From assembly GCA_004322005.1 (NCBI GenBank), contig SCRF01000066.1, forward strand, positions 1 through 34,079: DNA of 34,079 bases, given 5' to 3'. Each line of letters starts with the position of its first letter. Position 1 is the stretch's first letter. The position numbers and the translations under genes are program-made. This document shows positions 1 to 8,370 of this stretch, piece after piece. This stretch comes from Rhodanobacter sp. GTDB lineage: Bacteria; Pseudomonadota; Gammaproteobacteria; Xanthomonadales; Rhodanobacteraceae. The notes under the pieces were generated by a model. The model saw nothing but the letters and a program-made list of their open reading frames with translations. It was not told the DNA's origin and did no database searches.

Positions 1-202
1 CCAGAACCGCTTCCAGTCGACCATCTCGACGCTCAGCTCGCAGCAGAACAATCTGGCCTCCTCGCAGAGCACCATTCGCGATGCCGATTTCGCGGCGGAG
101 ACCGCCAACCTGAGCAAGGCGAACATCCTGCAGCAGGCGGGTATCTCGGTGCTGGCCCAGGCCAACTCGCAGCCGCAGCAGGTGCTGAAGCTGCTGCAGT
201 AA
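1..202 (+). CDS. fliC: Flagellin, C-terminal end (partial at window edge)
   Basis: This is the last 66 codons of a flagellin, the subunit of the extracellular flagellar filament; the start lies left of the window. The reading frame begins at base 2 and stops with TAA at 200-202. The translated end has the conserved flagellin D0 signature: the stretch around [20 protein letters not shown], then ILQQAG, and a terminus in QQVLKLLQ. In the family this helix pairs with the N-terminal helix to line the filament core and is also the region bound by the chaperone FliS, whose gene lies two genes downstream. The next gene encodes the filament cap, the usual neighbour. Its promoter is outside the window. 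Confidence 0.95.
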   Translation, partial: QNRFQSTISTLSSQQNNLASSQSTIRDADFAAETANLSKANILQQAGISVLAQANSQPQQVLKLLQ

Positions 203-258
203 CCGTCACCGGGCCTGTCACGCTGACTCCGCGACAGGCTCTTGCCGGGCTTTGAAAC

Positions 259-296
259 GGTCGGGCGGCATCATGCGACAGTATCGCCGCCCGACC
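259..296 (+). terminator. Hairpin after fliC, possible terminator
   Basis: A perfect 11-bp inverted repeat (259-269 GGTCGGGCGGC with 286-296) encloses a 16-base loop, 57 bases after the flagellin stop. There is no T-tract after it, so it is not a textbook Rho-independent terminator. Its position between fliC and the fliD promoter suggests it ends or stabilises the abundant flagellin transcript. Confidence 0.45.
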
Positions 297-308
297 GACC
301 GGAGCCGC

Positions 309-324
309 CGGCAAAGCCCTTGCT
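309..324 (+). promoter_or_regulatory. Candidate sigma-54 promoter of fliD
   Basis: The sequence CGGCAA-N5-TTGCT has GG and GC at the 10-base spacing required by sigma-54 and keeps the GGCA and TTGC cores of the consensus TGGCAC-N5-TTGCA. It lies about 80 bases before the fliD ATG. A 9-bp inverted repeat (307-315 with 340-348) overlaps it. FleQ/RpoN control of fliD is known in Pseudomonas; it is inferred here. Confidence 0.6.
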
Positions 325-404
325 TGCAACTGCGAGGTTTTTGCCGGCGACTCGTCGCCCTCGCCCCTCAGGGGCAGGGCAGGATCCACCCAGCGAGACT
401 CGCC

Positions 405-1847
405 ATGACCACCAGTGCCACATCCGGCAGCAGCCTGAGTTCGTTGCTCAGCTCATTGACCAGCCCATCCAGTCCCGGCGGCACGTCAAGCCTCGGCCAG
501 GGCATTCTCAGCTCCGCCGGCATCGGCTCGGGTCTGAACGTCACCGCGATCGTGACTGCCCTGGTCAACGCCGAGCAGGCGGCGCCGCAGGCGCAGATCA
601 CCCGGGCGACCGCTCAGGACAACAGCACCTTGTCCGCCCTCGGCACGCTGAGCAGCACGCTCAATGCGCTGCAGACGGCGGTGGTCGCACTGACCAACAC
701 CAGTACGTACAACAGCTACGTCGCCTCGCTGGCCAATCCCGCCATCGGCACCGTCAGCACCTTGAGCAATGCGCAGCCGGGCAGCTACGCCCTGGATGTG
801 ACGCAGCTGGCCACGGTGCAACAACGCACCAGCTCGGCCTACGCCAGCACCGCTGCCGTTGGCAGCGGCACGCTGAATATCGCCGTGGGCAGCAGCAGCG
901 TCAGCATCGACGTCTCGTCCACCGCCACCTTGTCCGACATTGCCACGGCAATCAATGGCGCCTCGGGCAACCCCGGGGTGACCGCCACGGTGATCAACGG
1001 CACCAACGGCTCGCAGCTGTTGCTGAGCTCCAACAAGACCGGCGTGGCCAATGGCTTCACGATCAGCGCCGCCAGTGGCAGCAGCTCCGGCCTCGCGAGC
1101 CTGGCGACCACGTTGAATACGGCGGGCAGCAGCGAAGCCAAGGATGCGCAGCTGACGCTCAACGGCATCGCCGTCGACAGCGCCAGCAATGCGGTCAGCG
1201 GCGCGATCGGCGGCGTGACTGTCAACCTGGCGACGCTGGGCAGCACCACCCTGAACGTGACGCAGGACACCAGCAGTACGGTGGCCGCCATTCAGGCTTT
1301 CGTGACCGCCTACAACAGCTATGCGAGCTCAGTCAGCACGCTGTCCAGCTACAACTCCACCACCCAGGCGTCCGGCCCCTTGCTGGGTGATTCCACCCTC
1401 AATTCGGTACAGAGCCAGATTTCCGCCGCCCTCAGCAAAAGTGTTCCCGGCAACAGCATCGGCTCACTGGCCAGCCTCGGCATCACCCGTCAGGCAGATG
1501 GCACGCTGGCCTTGAACTCGAGCACGCTGACCAGTGCGCTCGGCGCGAATCCCGCGGCGGTCCAGAATCTTTTCTCCGGAACCGGCGGTTATGCGACCAA
1601 TCTCAATACCGTCATCGGCATATTCACCTCCAGCACCGGGATCATCGCGACCCGTCAGCAGAGCATCACCAGCAGTCTGAGCAAGCTTTCGGCTCAGCAA
1701 ACGGCGTTGAACGCACGCATGGCGATGTATCAGCAGCAGTTGCAGGCGCAATACACCAACCTCGACACCTTGATGTCGAGCCTGAACAACACCAGCAGCT
1801 TTCTCACCACCTCGCTGGCCCAGTTGACCAACCCGCCCAAGAATTGA
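405..1847 (+). CDS. fliD: Flagellar filament cap protein FliD (HAP2)
   Basis: This gene encodes 480 residues of the hook-associated protein that caps the growing filament and guides flagellin folding at its tip. The protein is Ser/Thr/Ala/Asn-rich and Cys-free, as expected of an exported axial protein. The conserved N-terminal motif GIGSGLNVTAIVTALVNAE lies near residues 37-55. A long helical C-terminus (TRQQSITSSLSKLSAQQTAL onward) is predicted to form the coiled coil that docks in the filament. The open frame continues upstream to 252, but that part is Arg-rich and reads as spacer, so the ATG at 405 is the better start; it places the GSGL motif at the usual distance. No strong ribosome site is visible. 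A sigma-54-like promoter sits at 309-324, and fliS follows 16 bases later. Confidence 0.93.
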   Translation: MTTSATSGSSLSSLLSSLTSPSSPGGTSSLGQGILSSAGIGSGLNVTAIVTALVNAEQAAPQAQITRATAQDNSTLSALGTLSSTLNALQTAVVALTNTSTYNSYVASLANPAIGTVSTLSNAQPGSYALDVTQLATVQQRTSSAYASTAAVGSGTLNIAVGSSSVSIDVSSTATLSDIATAINGASGNPGVTATVINGTNGSQLLLSSNKTGVANGFTISAASGSSSGLASLATTLNTAGSSEAKDAQLTLNGIAVDSASNAVSGAIGGVTVNLATLGSTTLNVTQDTSSTVAAIQAFVTAYNSYASSVSTLSSYNSTTQASGPLLGDSTLNSVQSQISAALSKSVPGNSIGSLASLGITRQADGTLALNSSTLTSALGANPAAVQNLFSGTGGYATNLNTVIGIFTSSTGIIATRQQSITSSLSKLSAQQTALNARMAMYQQQLQAQYTNLDTLMSSLNNTSSFLTTSLAQLTNPPKN

Positions 1848-1863
1848 TGAACCGGGAGCCGAC

Positions 1864-2292
1864 ATGACCTATGGATACGCGCGCAATGCCAGCGCGATCT
1901 ACCAGCAAAACAGCGTGCAGGGCGTGGTGGAAAATGCCGACCCGCACCAGCTCGTCAGCATGCTGCTGAATGGCGCGATCGACCGGATCATCCAGGCACG
2001 CGGGTACATGGCCCACCACAACGTGGCGGCGAAGGGAACCGCCATCGCGCGCGTGGTGGCCATCCTCGGCGAGCTGCGCAGCAGCCTGGACCACACGGCG
2101 GACCGCACGCTGAGCCAGCAGCTGGACTCGCTGTATGACTATGTGGCACGGCGGCTCCTGTTCGCCCAGTTGAACGACGATCAGGTCGCGCTGGATGAAG
2201 CCATCCGGTTGCTGACGCCGATCCGCGACGGCTGGCAGGCGATCCGCGGCAGCTATATGCAGGGTGCCCGGATGGCATCCGCGGCGCGCTGA
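1864..2292 (+). CDS. fliS: Flagellin export chaperone FliS
   Basis: The 142-residue product matches FliS, the cytoplasmic chaperone that binds the disordered C-terminus of flagellin, prevents early polymerisation and delivers it to FlhA. Family landmarks are the N-terminal GYARNASAIYQQNSVQ with its tyrosines, then ENADPHQLVSMLLNGAIDRI, followed by a four-helix bundle including LDSLYDYVARRLLFAQLNDD. Length fits the family (about 120-140). A GGGAG-type ribosome site (about 1855) lies just before the ATG. The stop overlaps the next start as TGATG, so fliS and the fliT-like gene are probably translationally coupled. Confidence 0.95.
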   Translation: MTYGYARNASAIYQQNSVQGVVENADPHQLVSMLLNGAIDRIIQARGYMAHHNVAAKGTAIARVVAILGELRSSLDHTADRTLSQQLDSLYDYVARRLLFAQLNDDQVALDEAIRLLTPIRDGWQAIRGSYMQGARMASAAR

Positions 2293-2597
2293 TGAGCGAC
2301 AGCGGCCCTCCCGATCTGGATCGCGCCGTGCAGCTCATCGGGCAGATGCTGGATGCGGCGCGGGTCGGCGACTGGCCGCGCGTCACCAGCCTGCAACCGG
2401 AATGCGATGCCCTGCTGCGGCGCAGGTACCCAGCCGGCGAATCCACCCGCCAGGTCCTGCTGGCGCTGCAAGCGCAGCATCGAAACCTGTCGGAGCTGGT
2501 CGCCCAGGCGCGTGACGGGATTGCCCGGGAGCTCGCTCGGCATGCGCAAACCCATCGGGCGTTGAGTGCCTACCTGGACTCGTCCGGAGCGCGTTGA
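2292..2597 (+). CDS. fliT: FliT-like flagellar chaperone
   Basis: This small acidic-to-neutral helical protein of 101 residues sits where fliT is found in related flagellar clusters (fliD-fliS-fliT). FliT binds the cap protein FliD and, in enterics, the FlhDC regulator. Sequence conservation in this family is low, so the call rests mainly on position, size and the predicted all-helical content (for example DLDRAVQLIGQMLDAARVGD and QHRNLSELVAQARDGIAREL). Its ATG overlaps the fliS stop. Its role in controlling FleQ-type regulators is not established and is not claimed here. Confidence 0.7.
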   Translation: MSDSGPPDLDRAVQLIGQMLDAARVGDWPRVTSLQPECDALLRRRYPAGESTRQVLLALQAQHRNLSELVAQARDGIARELARHAQTHRALSAYLDSSGAR

Positions 2598-2752
2598 GCC
2601 CGGCACGGCCAGCGCGGCAACCGTGCGCCGACGATCCATGGTGCATTATCGTGGCGAAGCACCGGCCGCGACGGTACTGGCCCGGGGCTGCCGGAGCCCG
2701 ATCCCTGCGCACGCGGCGCCGGTGCATTGATCTCATACAGGACGGGTGTTCC

Positions 2753-3307
2753 ATGCAAGATATCGCCTGGCAGGCATTTTCCGAACGCGTGAGTTGCGAA
2801 GGCGAATGGCATGTCGACTGCGTCGCGATCGACTGGCCGCTGACCACGGCGGGGACCAATCAACGGGTCGAACGTGCCACCACCGTACTGGCCAGTATCG
2901 CCGCGCTCGAAGACCGTCGTGCCGAGGTTGCCGACGACGCCAACCCGCTGCAGCAGGAAATCCAGCGGCTGGACGCGAAACTCACCGCGCTGGTCGACAT
3001 CGTCAATCAGCTGCTGGTGCCGGCCAGCGCGTTGCCGCCACGCCAGCTGCTGCGTTTCAATGCCGTCGGTGCGGTGTTGCCCGCGGTGCTGATACCGCCC
3101 GGCGAAGCGTTGCTGCTGCGGCTGCGCTTCGATGTCTGCCGCAGCCTGCCGCTGGAGCTGGCTGCACGGGTCGAGCGGACCTTGGACGAAGGTCGGGTGT
3201 TCGTGGCGTTTGCGTCACTGGGCGACGCGCTGGGTGACGCAATCGAACGGCTGGTTTTTCGCCATCACCGACGCAAAGTGGCAGATGCGCGCCAGCTGAC
3301 AATTTGA
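2753..3307 (+). CDS. PilZ-like protein with heptad-repeat helix, probably not binding c-di-GMP
   Basis: The product has 184 residues. A central amphipathic helix (roughly residues 38-85, containing NPLQQEIQRLDAKLTALVDI) with heptad-like hydrophobic spacing precedes a short beta-rich C-terminal half (PPRQLLRFNAVGAVLPAVLI onward). This arrangement, and the place after fliT in the flagellar cluster, resembles the atypical tetrameric PilZ protein of Xanthomonas campestris (XC_6012 type), which oligomerises through such a helix. The canonical c-di-GMP motifs (RxxxR and D/NxSxxG) are not intact: only PPRQLLRFN and NAVGAV are seen. I infer a structural or protein-binding role linked to motility. The ATG at 2753 is chosen because upstream translation is Arg/Pro-rich spacer. 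A 155-base gap separates it from fliT, with no clear promoter. Confidence 0.6.
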   Translation: MQDIAWQAFSERVSCEGEWHVDCVAIDWPLTTAGTNQRVERATTVLASIAALEDRRAEVADDANPLQQEIQRLDAKLTALVDIVNQLLVPASALPPRQLLRFNAVGAVLPAVLIPPGEALLLRLRFDVCRSLPLELAARVERTLDEGRVFVAFASLGDALGDAIERLVFRHHRRKVADARQLTI

Positions 3308-3354
3308 GTCCCGACCCGTCGGCATTTTTCCCGTGATGCCGCGCACGCTTGGCA

Positions 3355-3370
3355 TGTGATGCAGCTCACA
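3355..3370. promoter_or_regulatory. CRP/Clp/Vfr-type binding site upstream of fleQ
   Basis: The sequence TGTGATGCAGCTCACA is a perfect TGTGA-N6-TCACA palindrome, the core recognised by the CRP family. Xanthomonadales carry the CRP homologue Clp, which recognises the same core. In Pseudomonas aeruginosa the homologue Vfr represses fleQ. Its place 327 bases before the fleQ start makes control of fleQ likely; activation or repression cannot be told from sequence. Confidence 0.7.
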
Positions 3371-3403
3371 CTAAGGACAATTGGCACCGGATTCCCTGCG
3401 CAC

Positions 3404-3419
3404 TGGCATTCGCTATGCC
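3404..3419 (+). promoter_or_regulatory. Possible sigma-54 element before fleQ
   Basis: TGGCAT-N5-ATGCC has the correct GG-to-GC spacing and matches TGGCA and TGC of the consensus. It would give a leader of about 265 bases, which is long, and FleQ genes are usually not sigma-54 driven. It is therefore weaker evidence than the fliE and fliL sites. Confidence 0.35.
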
Positions 3420-3696
3420 CGGGTGAAGACGTCAGGCCGGACGTGACGGCAAAGTGAATACGGTTCATGCAGTTAGGTCGCCGGCATGCAATCCGGCAGT
3501 GCCCCGAGATGCATGAGCCGTGGCGTTGGGAAACCGTCAGGTGACGTTTTGTCGCCACCGCGAGCGTCAAGATTGGCCCTGTTATTGCTGACTGTATTTT
3601 CGAGCCGGCGACAAAAAGCCGGCACGAACCAGAACACGCCAACCGGAGCCGTCGGCGTTGTTCGGAATGCAGTAGCGGCACACCGGAGGCTTAATC

Positions 3697-5118
3697 GTGC
3701 AGAAATTTGATTTCCTGGTCATCGAATCCGACCAGAAGCGGGCGGAGTCAGTCATGACGGCGCTGTATTTCCTGGGGTACCGGCCCCAGCATGGAGAAAC
3801 CTGCGACAGCGTCGACGAGTCCACCCATGCCTGGCGTGCGGTGTACGTCGGGGACATCGCCGAAGTTGCCGACGGCGAGCGTCAGTTCGCGCTGCTCGGC
3901 GCGGCGGCGGCACATGTACCGATCCTGCTGGCCAGCGACTCGGCGTGGGTGGAACGTTTCAGCTCGGCAAAATCCCCGTATGCCGCGCGATCGGCCCTGC
4001 TGGAATTTCCGCTGCGCTACGTGCAGGTGGCCGAGGCCATGCGCAACATCCATGCGCGCATTCTGGGCGCCCCCTCGGGCAAGCTGCGTTTTGTCGGCAA
4101 TTCGGCACCGATATGCCGCGTCAATGCGCTGATTCGTCAAGTGGCGCCGTTCGATTCGAGCGTGCTGGTGCTCGGCGAATCGGGCACCGGCAAGGAGATG
4201 GTGGCGCGGGCGATCCACGACAATTCGCCGCGCAGCGACAAGCCGTTCGTCGCAATCAACTGCGGCGCGATTCCCGCCGAGTTGCTGGAGAGCGAGCTGT
4301 TCGGCCACGAGAAGGGCGCTTTCACCGGCGCGATCAGTGCGCGCAAGGGCCGTTTCGAGATGGCCGAGGGCGGCACGCTTTTTCTGGACGAGATCGGCGA
4401 CATGAGCCTGCCGATGCAGGTGAAGCTGCTGCGCGTTTTGCAGGAGCGCGTATTCGAGCGCGTCGGCGGCAACCGCACCCAGCGCTGCGACGTGCGCATC
4501 ATCGCCGCGACCCATCGCAATCTGGAGCAGTCGATCGCCAACGGCCAGTTCCGCGAGGATCTGTTCTACCGCTTGAGCGTGTTTCCGCTGGAGCTGCCTT
4601 CGCTGCGCGAGCGGCTGGACGACCTGCCGGTGCTGGTGGCCGAGTTCAATCAGCGGCTGGCCCGGCGTGGGCTGAGTGCAGTGCGCTTCAGCGCCGGCGC
4701 CATGCATTCGCTGCACGGTTACGCCTGGCCCGGCAACGTGCGCGAGTTGTCCAACCTGGTCGAACGCATGGCGATCCTGTTCCCGCACGGTGAAGTGCGT
4801 TGCGGCGACTTGCCTGAAAAATATCGCGGTCAGCATGCCGGCGATGAAGTCCGTGATATAGGGCTGCTGACATTGATGGAAGGCTCCGCGCCGTATGTCG
4901 CCGACGAGGACATGCATCTCGACGCGTCGGGACTGCTGCCGATGGAAGGACTGGACCTGAAGGATCATCTGACCGTGATCGAAGTGGGCCTGATCCGTCA
5001 GGCGCTCGAAGCCACCGGCGGTGTGGTGGCGCACGCCGCACGCCTGCTGCACATGCAGCGCACCACGCTGGTGGAAAAACTGCGCAAGTACGGGCTGCAA
5101 GGCAGCATGGCGGCGTGA
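3697..5118 (+). CDS. fleQ: FleQ, sigma-54-dependent flagellar master regulator
   Basis: The 473-residue protein is a bacterial enhancer-binding protein that activates RpoN promoters of flagellar genes. Order of domains: a divergent FleQ receiver domain (about 1-120), the AAA+ core with Walker A GESGTGKE (160-167), GAFTGA (207-212) that contacts sigma-54, and Walker [12 protein letters not shown]; the arginine region SLRERLDD; and a Fis-type helix-turn-helix at the end ([20 protein letters not shown]). The linker [13 protein letters not shown] closely resembles FleQ of Pseudomonas rather than NtrC. The receiver lacks an obvious phosphorylation pocket, as in FleQ. LRFVG just before the AAA+ domain sits where the LFRS c-di-GMP motif lies in FleQ. 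Translation starts at GTG 3697, decided by GGAGG seven bases upstream. It precedes a sigma-54 fliE promoter, its expected target. Confidence 0.93.
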   Translation: MQKFDFLVIESDQKRAESVMTALYFLGYRPQHGETCDSVDESTHAWRAVYVGDIAEVADGERQFALLGAAAAHVPILLASDSAWVERFSSAKSPYAARSALLEFPLRYVQVAEAMRNIHARILGAPSGKLRFVGNSAPICRVNALIRQVAPFDSSVLVLGESGTGKEMVARAIHDNSPRSDKPFVAINCGAIPAELLESELFGHEKGAFTGAISARKGRFEMAEGGTLFLDEIGDMSLPMQVKLLRVLQERVFERVGGNRTQRCDVRIIAATHRNLEQSIANGQFREDLFYRLSVFPLELPSLRERLDDLPVLVAEFNQRLARRGLSAVRFSAGAMHSLHGYAWPGNVRELSNLVERMAILFPHGEVRCGDLPEKYRGQHAGDEVRDIGLLTLMEGSAPYVADEDMHLDASGLLPMEGLDLKDHLTVIEVGLIRQALEATGGVVAHAARLLHMQRTTLVEKLRKYGLQGSMAA

Positions 5119-5126
5119 CCCATCCC

Positions 5127-5222
5127 GTAGGAGCGCACCCTGTGCGCGAATGCTCTTTTGCGCAGACCCACCAAAGAGCATTCGCGCACAAGAGAGCATT
5201 CGCGCACAAGGTGCGCTCCTAC
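5127..5222. repeat. GTAG-bounded palindromic repeat (REP-like), copy 1
   Basis: The element runs from GTAGGAGCGCACC to GGTGCGCTCCTAC and folds into a long hairpin between fleQ and the fliE promoter. Unlike the other copies, its right arm carries an 18-bp near-perfect tandem duplication (5173-5190 and 5191-5208, core AGCATTCGCGCACA). GTAG at the foot of a palindrome is typical of REP elements mobilised by RAYT transposases in Xanthomonadaceae and Pseudomonas. It may also end the fleQ transcript. Confidence 0.85.
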
Positions 5223-5241
5223 GGAGACGACGGGATCTTCG

Positions 5242-5257
5242 TGGCACGCCTCGTGCA
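5242..5257 (+). promoter_or_regulatory. Sigma-54 promoter of the fliE operon
   Basis: TGGCAC-GCCTC-GTGCA matches the sigma-54 consensus TGGCAC-N5-TTGCA at 10 of 11 fixed positions and correct spacing. It lies about 40 bases before fliE and directly after a palindromic repeat. It is the probable promoter for fliEFGHIJK and a FleQ target. Confidence 0.85.
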
Positions 5258-5296
5258 TTTGCCTCTTCATCAACCGCCATGCGCTGGAAAATTGAC

Positions 5297-5623
5297 ATGA
5301 GCACGATCGACGTCAACAACCTGCTTTCCCAGATGCGCCGGATGACCGCGCAAGTGCATCCGCCCGAAACCGCATTCAGGGCTGCACCCGTTGGTGGACA
5401 GGCCGATTTTTCGGCCTTGCTCAAGCAGTCGATTTCCGCCGTGGGGCAGAACCAGCTTGAGGCCGGGCGCATGGCGGCGAGTTTCGAGCGCGGCGACCCC
5501 GGTGCCGATCTGGGTCGCACCATGATCGCGGTGCAGAAGGCCGACCTTTCCCTGAGCACGATGGTCGCGGTGAACAACAAGCTGGTGGATGCGTACAAGC
5601 AAATCATGAACATGACTTTCTGA
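5297..5623 (+). CDS. fliE: Flagellar hook-basal body protein FliE
   Basis: FliE (108 residues) joins the MS ring to the proximal rod and is the first substrate of the export gate. The C-terminal half carries the family pattern: DLGRTMIAVQKADLSLSTMV, then NNKLVDAYKQIMNMTF at the very end, close to the usual AYxEIMxM terminus. The N-terminus MSTIDVNNLLSQMRRM is also typical. An in-frame ATG exists six codons upstream (5279), but the start at 5297 has a GGAAA stretch at a suitable distance and fits family length. It is first in the fliEFGHIJK operon behind a strong sigma-54 site, 49 bases before fliF. Confidence 0.93.
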   Translation: MSTIDVNNLLSQMRRMTAQVHPPETAFRAAPVGGQADFSALLKQSISAVGQNQLEAGRMAASFERGDPGADLGRTMIAVQKADLSLSTMVAVNNKLVDAYKQIMNMTF

Positions 5624-5672
5624 CGCGCTCCACGCCGATCTTCATTCCTTCTACTAGACAACGAGCAGCAGC

Positions 5673-7370
5673 ATGGCCGACAACGCCATCGCGACCACCG
5701 GCAACAACGGTTCGCGCCTGGATCCCTTCAAGCAACTCACCGGCAACCCGGCGGCGCGCCAGTTGTTGCTGCTGGTGGCGGTGGCCGCGGCGGTCGCGCT
5801 TGGGGTGGCGGTGGTGCTGTGGTCGCGCGGGCCGAACTATGGCTTGCTGTACGCGGGGCTGACCCAGAAGGATGCCTCGGCGATCACCCAGGTGCTGCAG
5901 GCCGGCAATACGCCCTACAAACTCAGCAGTGACGGCTCGTCGATCATGGCGCCGGCCGCGGATCTGGCGGCGCTGCGCCTGAAACTGGCGGGCCAGGGGT
6001 TGCCGCAAGGCACGGCAAGCAGCGAAGCCAGCGGGGCGGGCGACTCGCCTTTCGGCATGAGCGATCTGGCCGAGCGCACCCGTTATCAGCAATTGCTGGA
6101 AACCGATCTGGGCAACACCATCAGCGGGCTGCAATCGATACGTGCCGCGCGCGTGCATCTGGCGCTGCCGAAACCGTCGGCCTTCATCCGCGACAATCGG
6201 GCGGCCAGCGCGTCGGTGCTGGTCACGCTGTATCCCGGACGCCAGCTGGATGCCGGTCAGGTCGCGGCGATCGTGCATCTGGTTTCGGCCAGTGTGCCGG
6301 ATCTCGACGCGCGCCACGTTTCGGTGATCGACCAGCAGGGTCAGTTGCTGACCAGCGACCCGGAAAGCCCCGCCGCGATCGGCGACAACCGCATGCGGCT
6401 GGCCTCCCAGATCGAGAACACGTATGCGCAGCGCATCGAGCAACTGCTGACGCCGCTGGTCGGCCCCGGCAGGGTGCGTGCGCAAGTGTATGCCGACCTG
6501 GATTTCAGCCAGACCGAGAAGGCCACCGAAACCTACGATCCGGCGCATCCGGCGCTGCGCAGCGAGCAGACCAGCAGCGAGCAGCATGACGCCGCCGGTG
6601 CTCCAGGCGGCATACCCGGCGCACTCAGCAACCAGCCGCCGGCCGTGGTGGCGCAACCGACGGCGGCCAAGCCGGGCGCGGGCACGCCGGGTGCGGGCAC
6701 GCCGGGTGCGGGCAGCGCCGCGGTGGCAACCGCCAGCCCGACCGAAACCAGCAACAGCGCCACGCGCAATTACGAACTGGACCGCACGATCAGCCATGTC
6801 AGCGATCCGGCCGGTCGGCTGGCACGTCTGACCGTGGCGGTGGTGCTGGACAACAAGCTGGTCAGTTCCGGCGACGATGGACAGCCGCCCAAGAGCGTGC
6901 CCTTTACCGCGCAGGAACTGCAGCATCTGACCGAACTGACCAAGAACGTGGTGGGTTTCGACGCGGCGCGAGGCGACAGCGTCAGCGTGATCAATCAGCC
7001 ATTCGAGCACGGACCGATGCCCGCGGCGCTTCCGCAGATACCGCTGTGGCAGCGGCCCGGCGCGATGGACCTGATCAAGCAGGGACTGGGCGTGGTGTTC
7101 GCGCTGCTGGTCGCCTTTGGCCTGCTGCGTCCGCTCATGAAGGGCCTGCTGCGTGGCGAGACGCCCGCGCGTTCTTTGGCGGGCCCGCTGCAGAACATTT
7201 CCGTGCGCGTCGGCGACGATCCGCAGACGGTCGAACCGGCGGCCCGGCTCAACGCAGCGCCGACGCTCGCGTATGAGCAACGAATCAACGCGGCCCGACG
7301 GATGGTCGGCGAGAACTCCAAGCAGGTGGCGCAAGTCGTGAAGAACTGGGTGGGCGAGGATGGCAGCTGA
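5673..7370 (+). CDS. fliF: Flagellar MS-ring protein FliF
   Basis: FliF (565 residues) forms the inner-membrane MS ring that seeds basal body assembly and holds the C ring. Seen in order: a first membrane segment (about 29-48), the YscJ-like ring-building domains including YGLLYAGLTQKDASAI and ARVHLALPKPSAFIRD, a periplasmic loop of low complexity, a second membrane segment (about 464-486, GLGVVFALLVAFGLLRPL), and a C-terminal tail (RMVGENSKQVAQVVKNWVGE) that binds FliG. The loop contains three 15-bp tandem repeats at 6672-6716 encoding PGAGT-PGAGT-PGAGS (residues 334-348), a site prone to length variation in whole codons. The end overlaps fliG by 11 bases. Confidence 0.96.
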   Translation: MADNAIATTGNNGSRLDPFKQLTGNPAARQLLLLVAVAAAVALGVAVVLWSRGPNYGLLYAGLTQKDASAITQVLQAGNTPYKLSSDGSSIMAPAADLAALRLKLAGQGLPQGTASSEASGAGDSPFGMSDLAERTRYQQLLETDLGNTISGLQSIRAARVHLALPKPSAFIRDNRAASASVLVTLYPGRQLDAGQVAAIVHLVSASVPDLDARHVSVIDQQGQLLTSDPESPAAIGDNRMRLASQIENTYAQRIEQLLTPLVGPGRVRAQVYADLDFSQTEKATETYDPAHPALRSEQTSSEQHDAAGAPGGIPGALSNQPPAVVAQPTAAKPGAGTPGAGTPGAGSAAVATASPTETSNSATRNYELDRTISHVSDPAGRLARLTVAVVLDNKLVSSGDDGQPPKSVPFTAQELQHLTELTKNVVGFDAARGDSVSVINQPFEHGPMPAALPQIPLWQRPGAMDLIKQGLGVVFALLVAFGLLRPLMKGLLRGETPARSLAGPLQNISVRVGDDPQTVEPAARLNAAPTLAYEQRINAARRMVGENSKQVAQVVKNWVGEDGS

Positions 7371-8370
7371 AATTTCCCATGTCGGCGGCGCACAATGCGC
7401 GGCGATCCTGCTGTTGTCGCTGGGCGAGCAGGATGCCGCCGAGGTGCTCAAGCACCTCAGTGCGCGTGATGTCCAGGCCGTCGGCACGGCGATGGCGGCG
7501 TTGCCCAGCGTGTCGCGCGAGCAGGTCCAGAAGGTATTGGACCGGCTCGACGACGACATGGGGCGACAGACCTCGCTGGGTGTCGGCACCGAGGATTACA
7601 TCCGCAAGATGCTGGTCAATGCGCTGGGCGAGAGCAAGGCTGGCGGTCTGATCGACCGCATCCTGCTCGGCCGCAGCAGCAAGGGGCTGGAGTCGCTCAA
7701 ATGGATGGAAAGCCGGGCGATCGCCGAGATGATCAACCAGGAGCATCCGCAGATCATCGCGCTGGTGCTGGCGCATCTGGAGCCGGACCAGGCGGCCGAA
7801 GTCATCGGCTACCTGCCGGAGCGGGTACGCAGCGATGCGGTGATGCGCATCGCCACGCTCGACGGCGTGCAGCCGCATGCGCTGAACGAGCTGGATGAGG
7901 TCATGGAGCGCCAGTTTTCCGGCGGCAGCAAGAAACTCAAGTCGGCCAACGTGGGTGGACTGAAAGCGGCCGCCGACATCCTCAACGCGATGGAAGGCAC
8001 GCGCGAAACCGAGTTGATGGCGGCGATCCGCAGCCATGACGAGGTCCTTGGCGGCAAGATCGAGGATCTGATGTTCGTGTTCGAGGATCTGGCCGACGTC
8101 GACGACCGCAGCCTGCAGACGCTGCTGCGCGAAGTCCCCTCGGCCGTGCTGATCACCGCGCTCAAGGGAGCCGAGCCGGAGATGCGCGAGAAGATCTTCG
8201 CGAACATGTCCAAGCGTGCCGCCGACATGATGCGCGACGACCTCGAGGTGAAGGGGCCGGTACGCCTGAGCGAAGTCGATGCGGCCCAGAAAGAGATCAT
8301 GGCGACAGCCCGCAGGCTTGCCGATGCCGGCCAGATCTCCCTGGCCACCGGCGGTGAGGAGTTCGTCTGA
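7360..8370 (+). CDS. fliG: Flagellar motor switch protein FliG
   Basis: FliG (336 residues) is the rotor protein that couples the C ring to the stators and generates torque. The middle domain contains the EHPQ motif ([20 protein letters not shown]). The C-terminal torque helix keeps the charged residues known from E. coli: K in [15 protein letters not shown] and DD in [13 protein letters not shown], and R in [10 protein letters not shown]. Length equals the family norm (about 330). The ATG lies inside the end of fliF and the stop overlaps fliH as TGATG, so the three genes look translationally coupled. The stators it would contact are encoded at 26525-28281. Confidence 0.97.
   Translation: MAAEISHVGGAQCAAILLLSLGEQDAAEVLKHLSARDVQAVGTAMAALPSVSREQVQKVLDRLDDDMGRQTSLGVGTEDYIRKMLVNALGESKAGGLIDRILLGRSSKGLESLKWMESRAIAEMINQEHPQIIALVLAHLEPDQAAEVIGYLPERVRSDAVMRIATLDGVQPHALNELDEVMERQFSGGSKKLKSANVGGLKAAADILNAMEGTRETELMAAIRSHDEVLGGKIEDLMFVFEDLADVDDRSLQTLLREVPSAVLITALKGAEPEMREKIFANMSKRAADMMRDDLEVKGPVRLSEVDAAQKEIMATARRLADAGQISLATGGEEFV

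Larger units (their letters stand above)
3308..3696 (+). other. 389-base gene-free regulatory region before fleQ
   Basis: No convincing gene is seen between the PilZ-like gene and fleQ. The stretch holds a perfect CRP-type palindrome (3355-3370), a sigma-54-like element (3404-3419), and a weak sigma-70-like pair, TTGGCC at 3573-3578 and TATTTT at 3595-3600 with 16 bases between. The ribosome site GGAGG (3685-3689) of fleQ ends the region. A long leader and several possible control elements fit the promoter of a master regulator. Confidence 0.6.

Noticed and set aside
252..404. Upstream extension of fliD
   Set aside because: The frame is open, but the residues are Arg-rich, it overlaps the hairpin and the sigma-54 site, and FliD proteins begin close to the ATG at 405.
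3381..3400. TTGGCACCGG...CTGCG as sigma-54 promoter
   Set aside because: The distance from GG to GC is 13 instead of 10 bases.
5604..7589. Long minus-strand open frame opposite fliF
   Set aside because: Shadow of fliF; no conserved motif or start signal.
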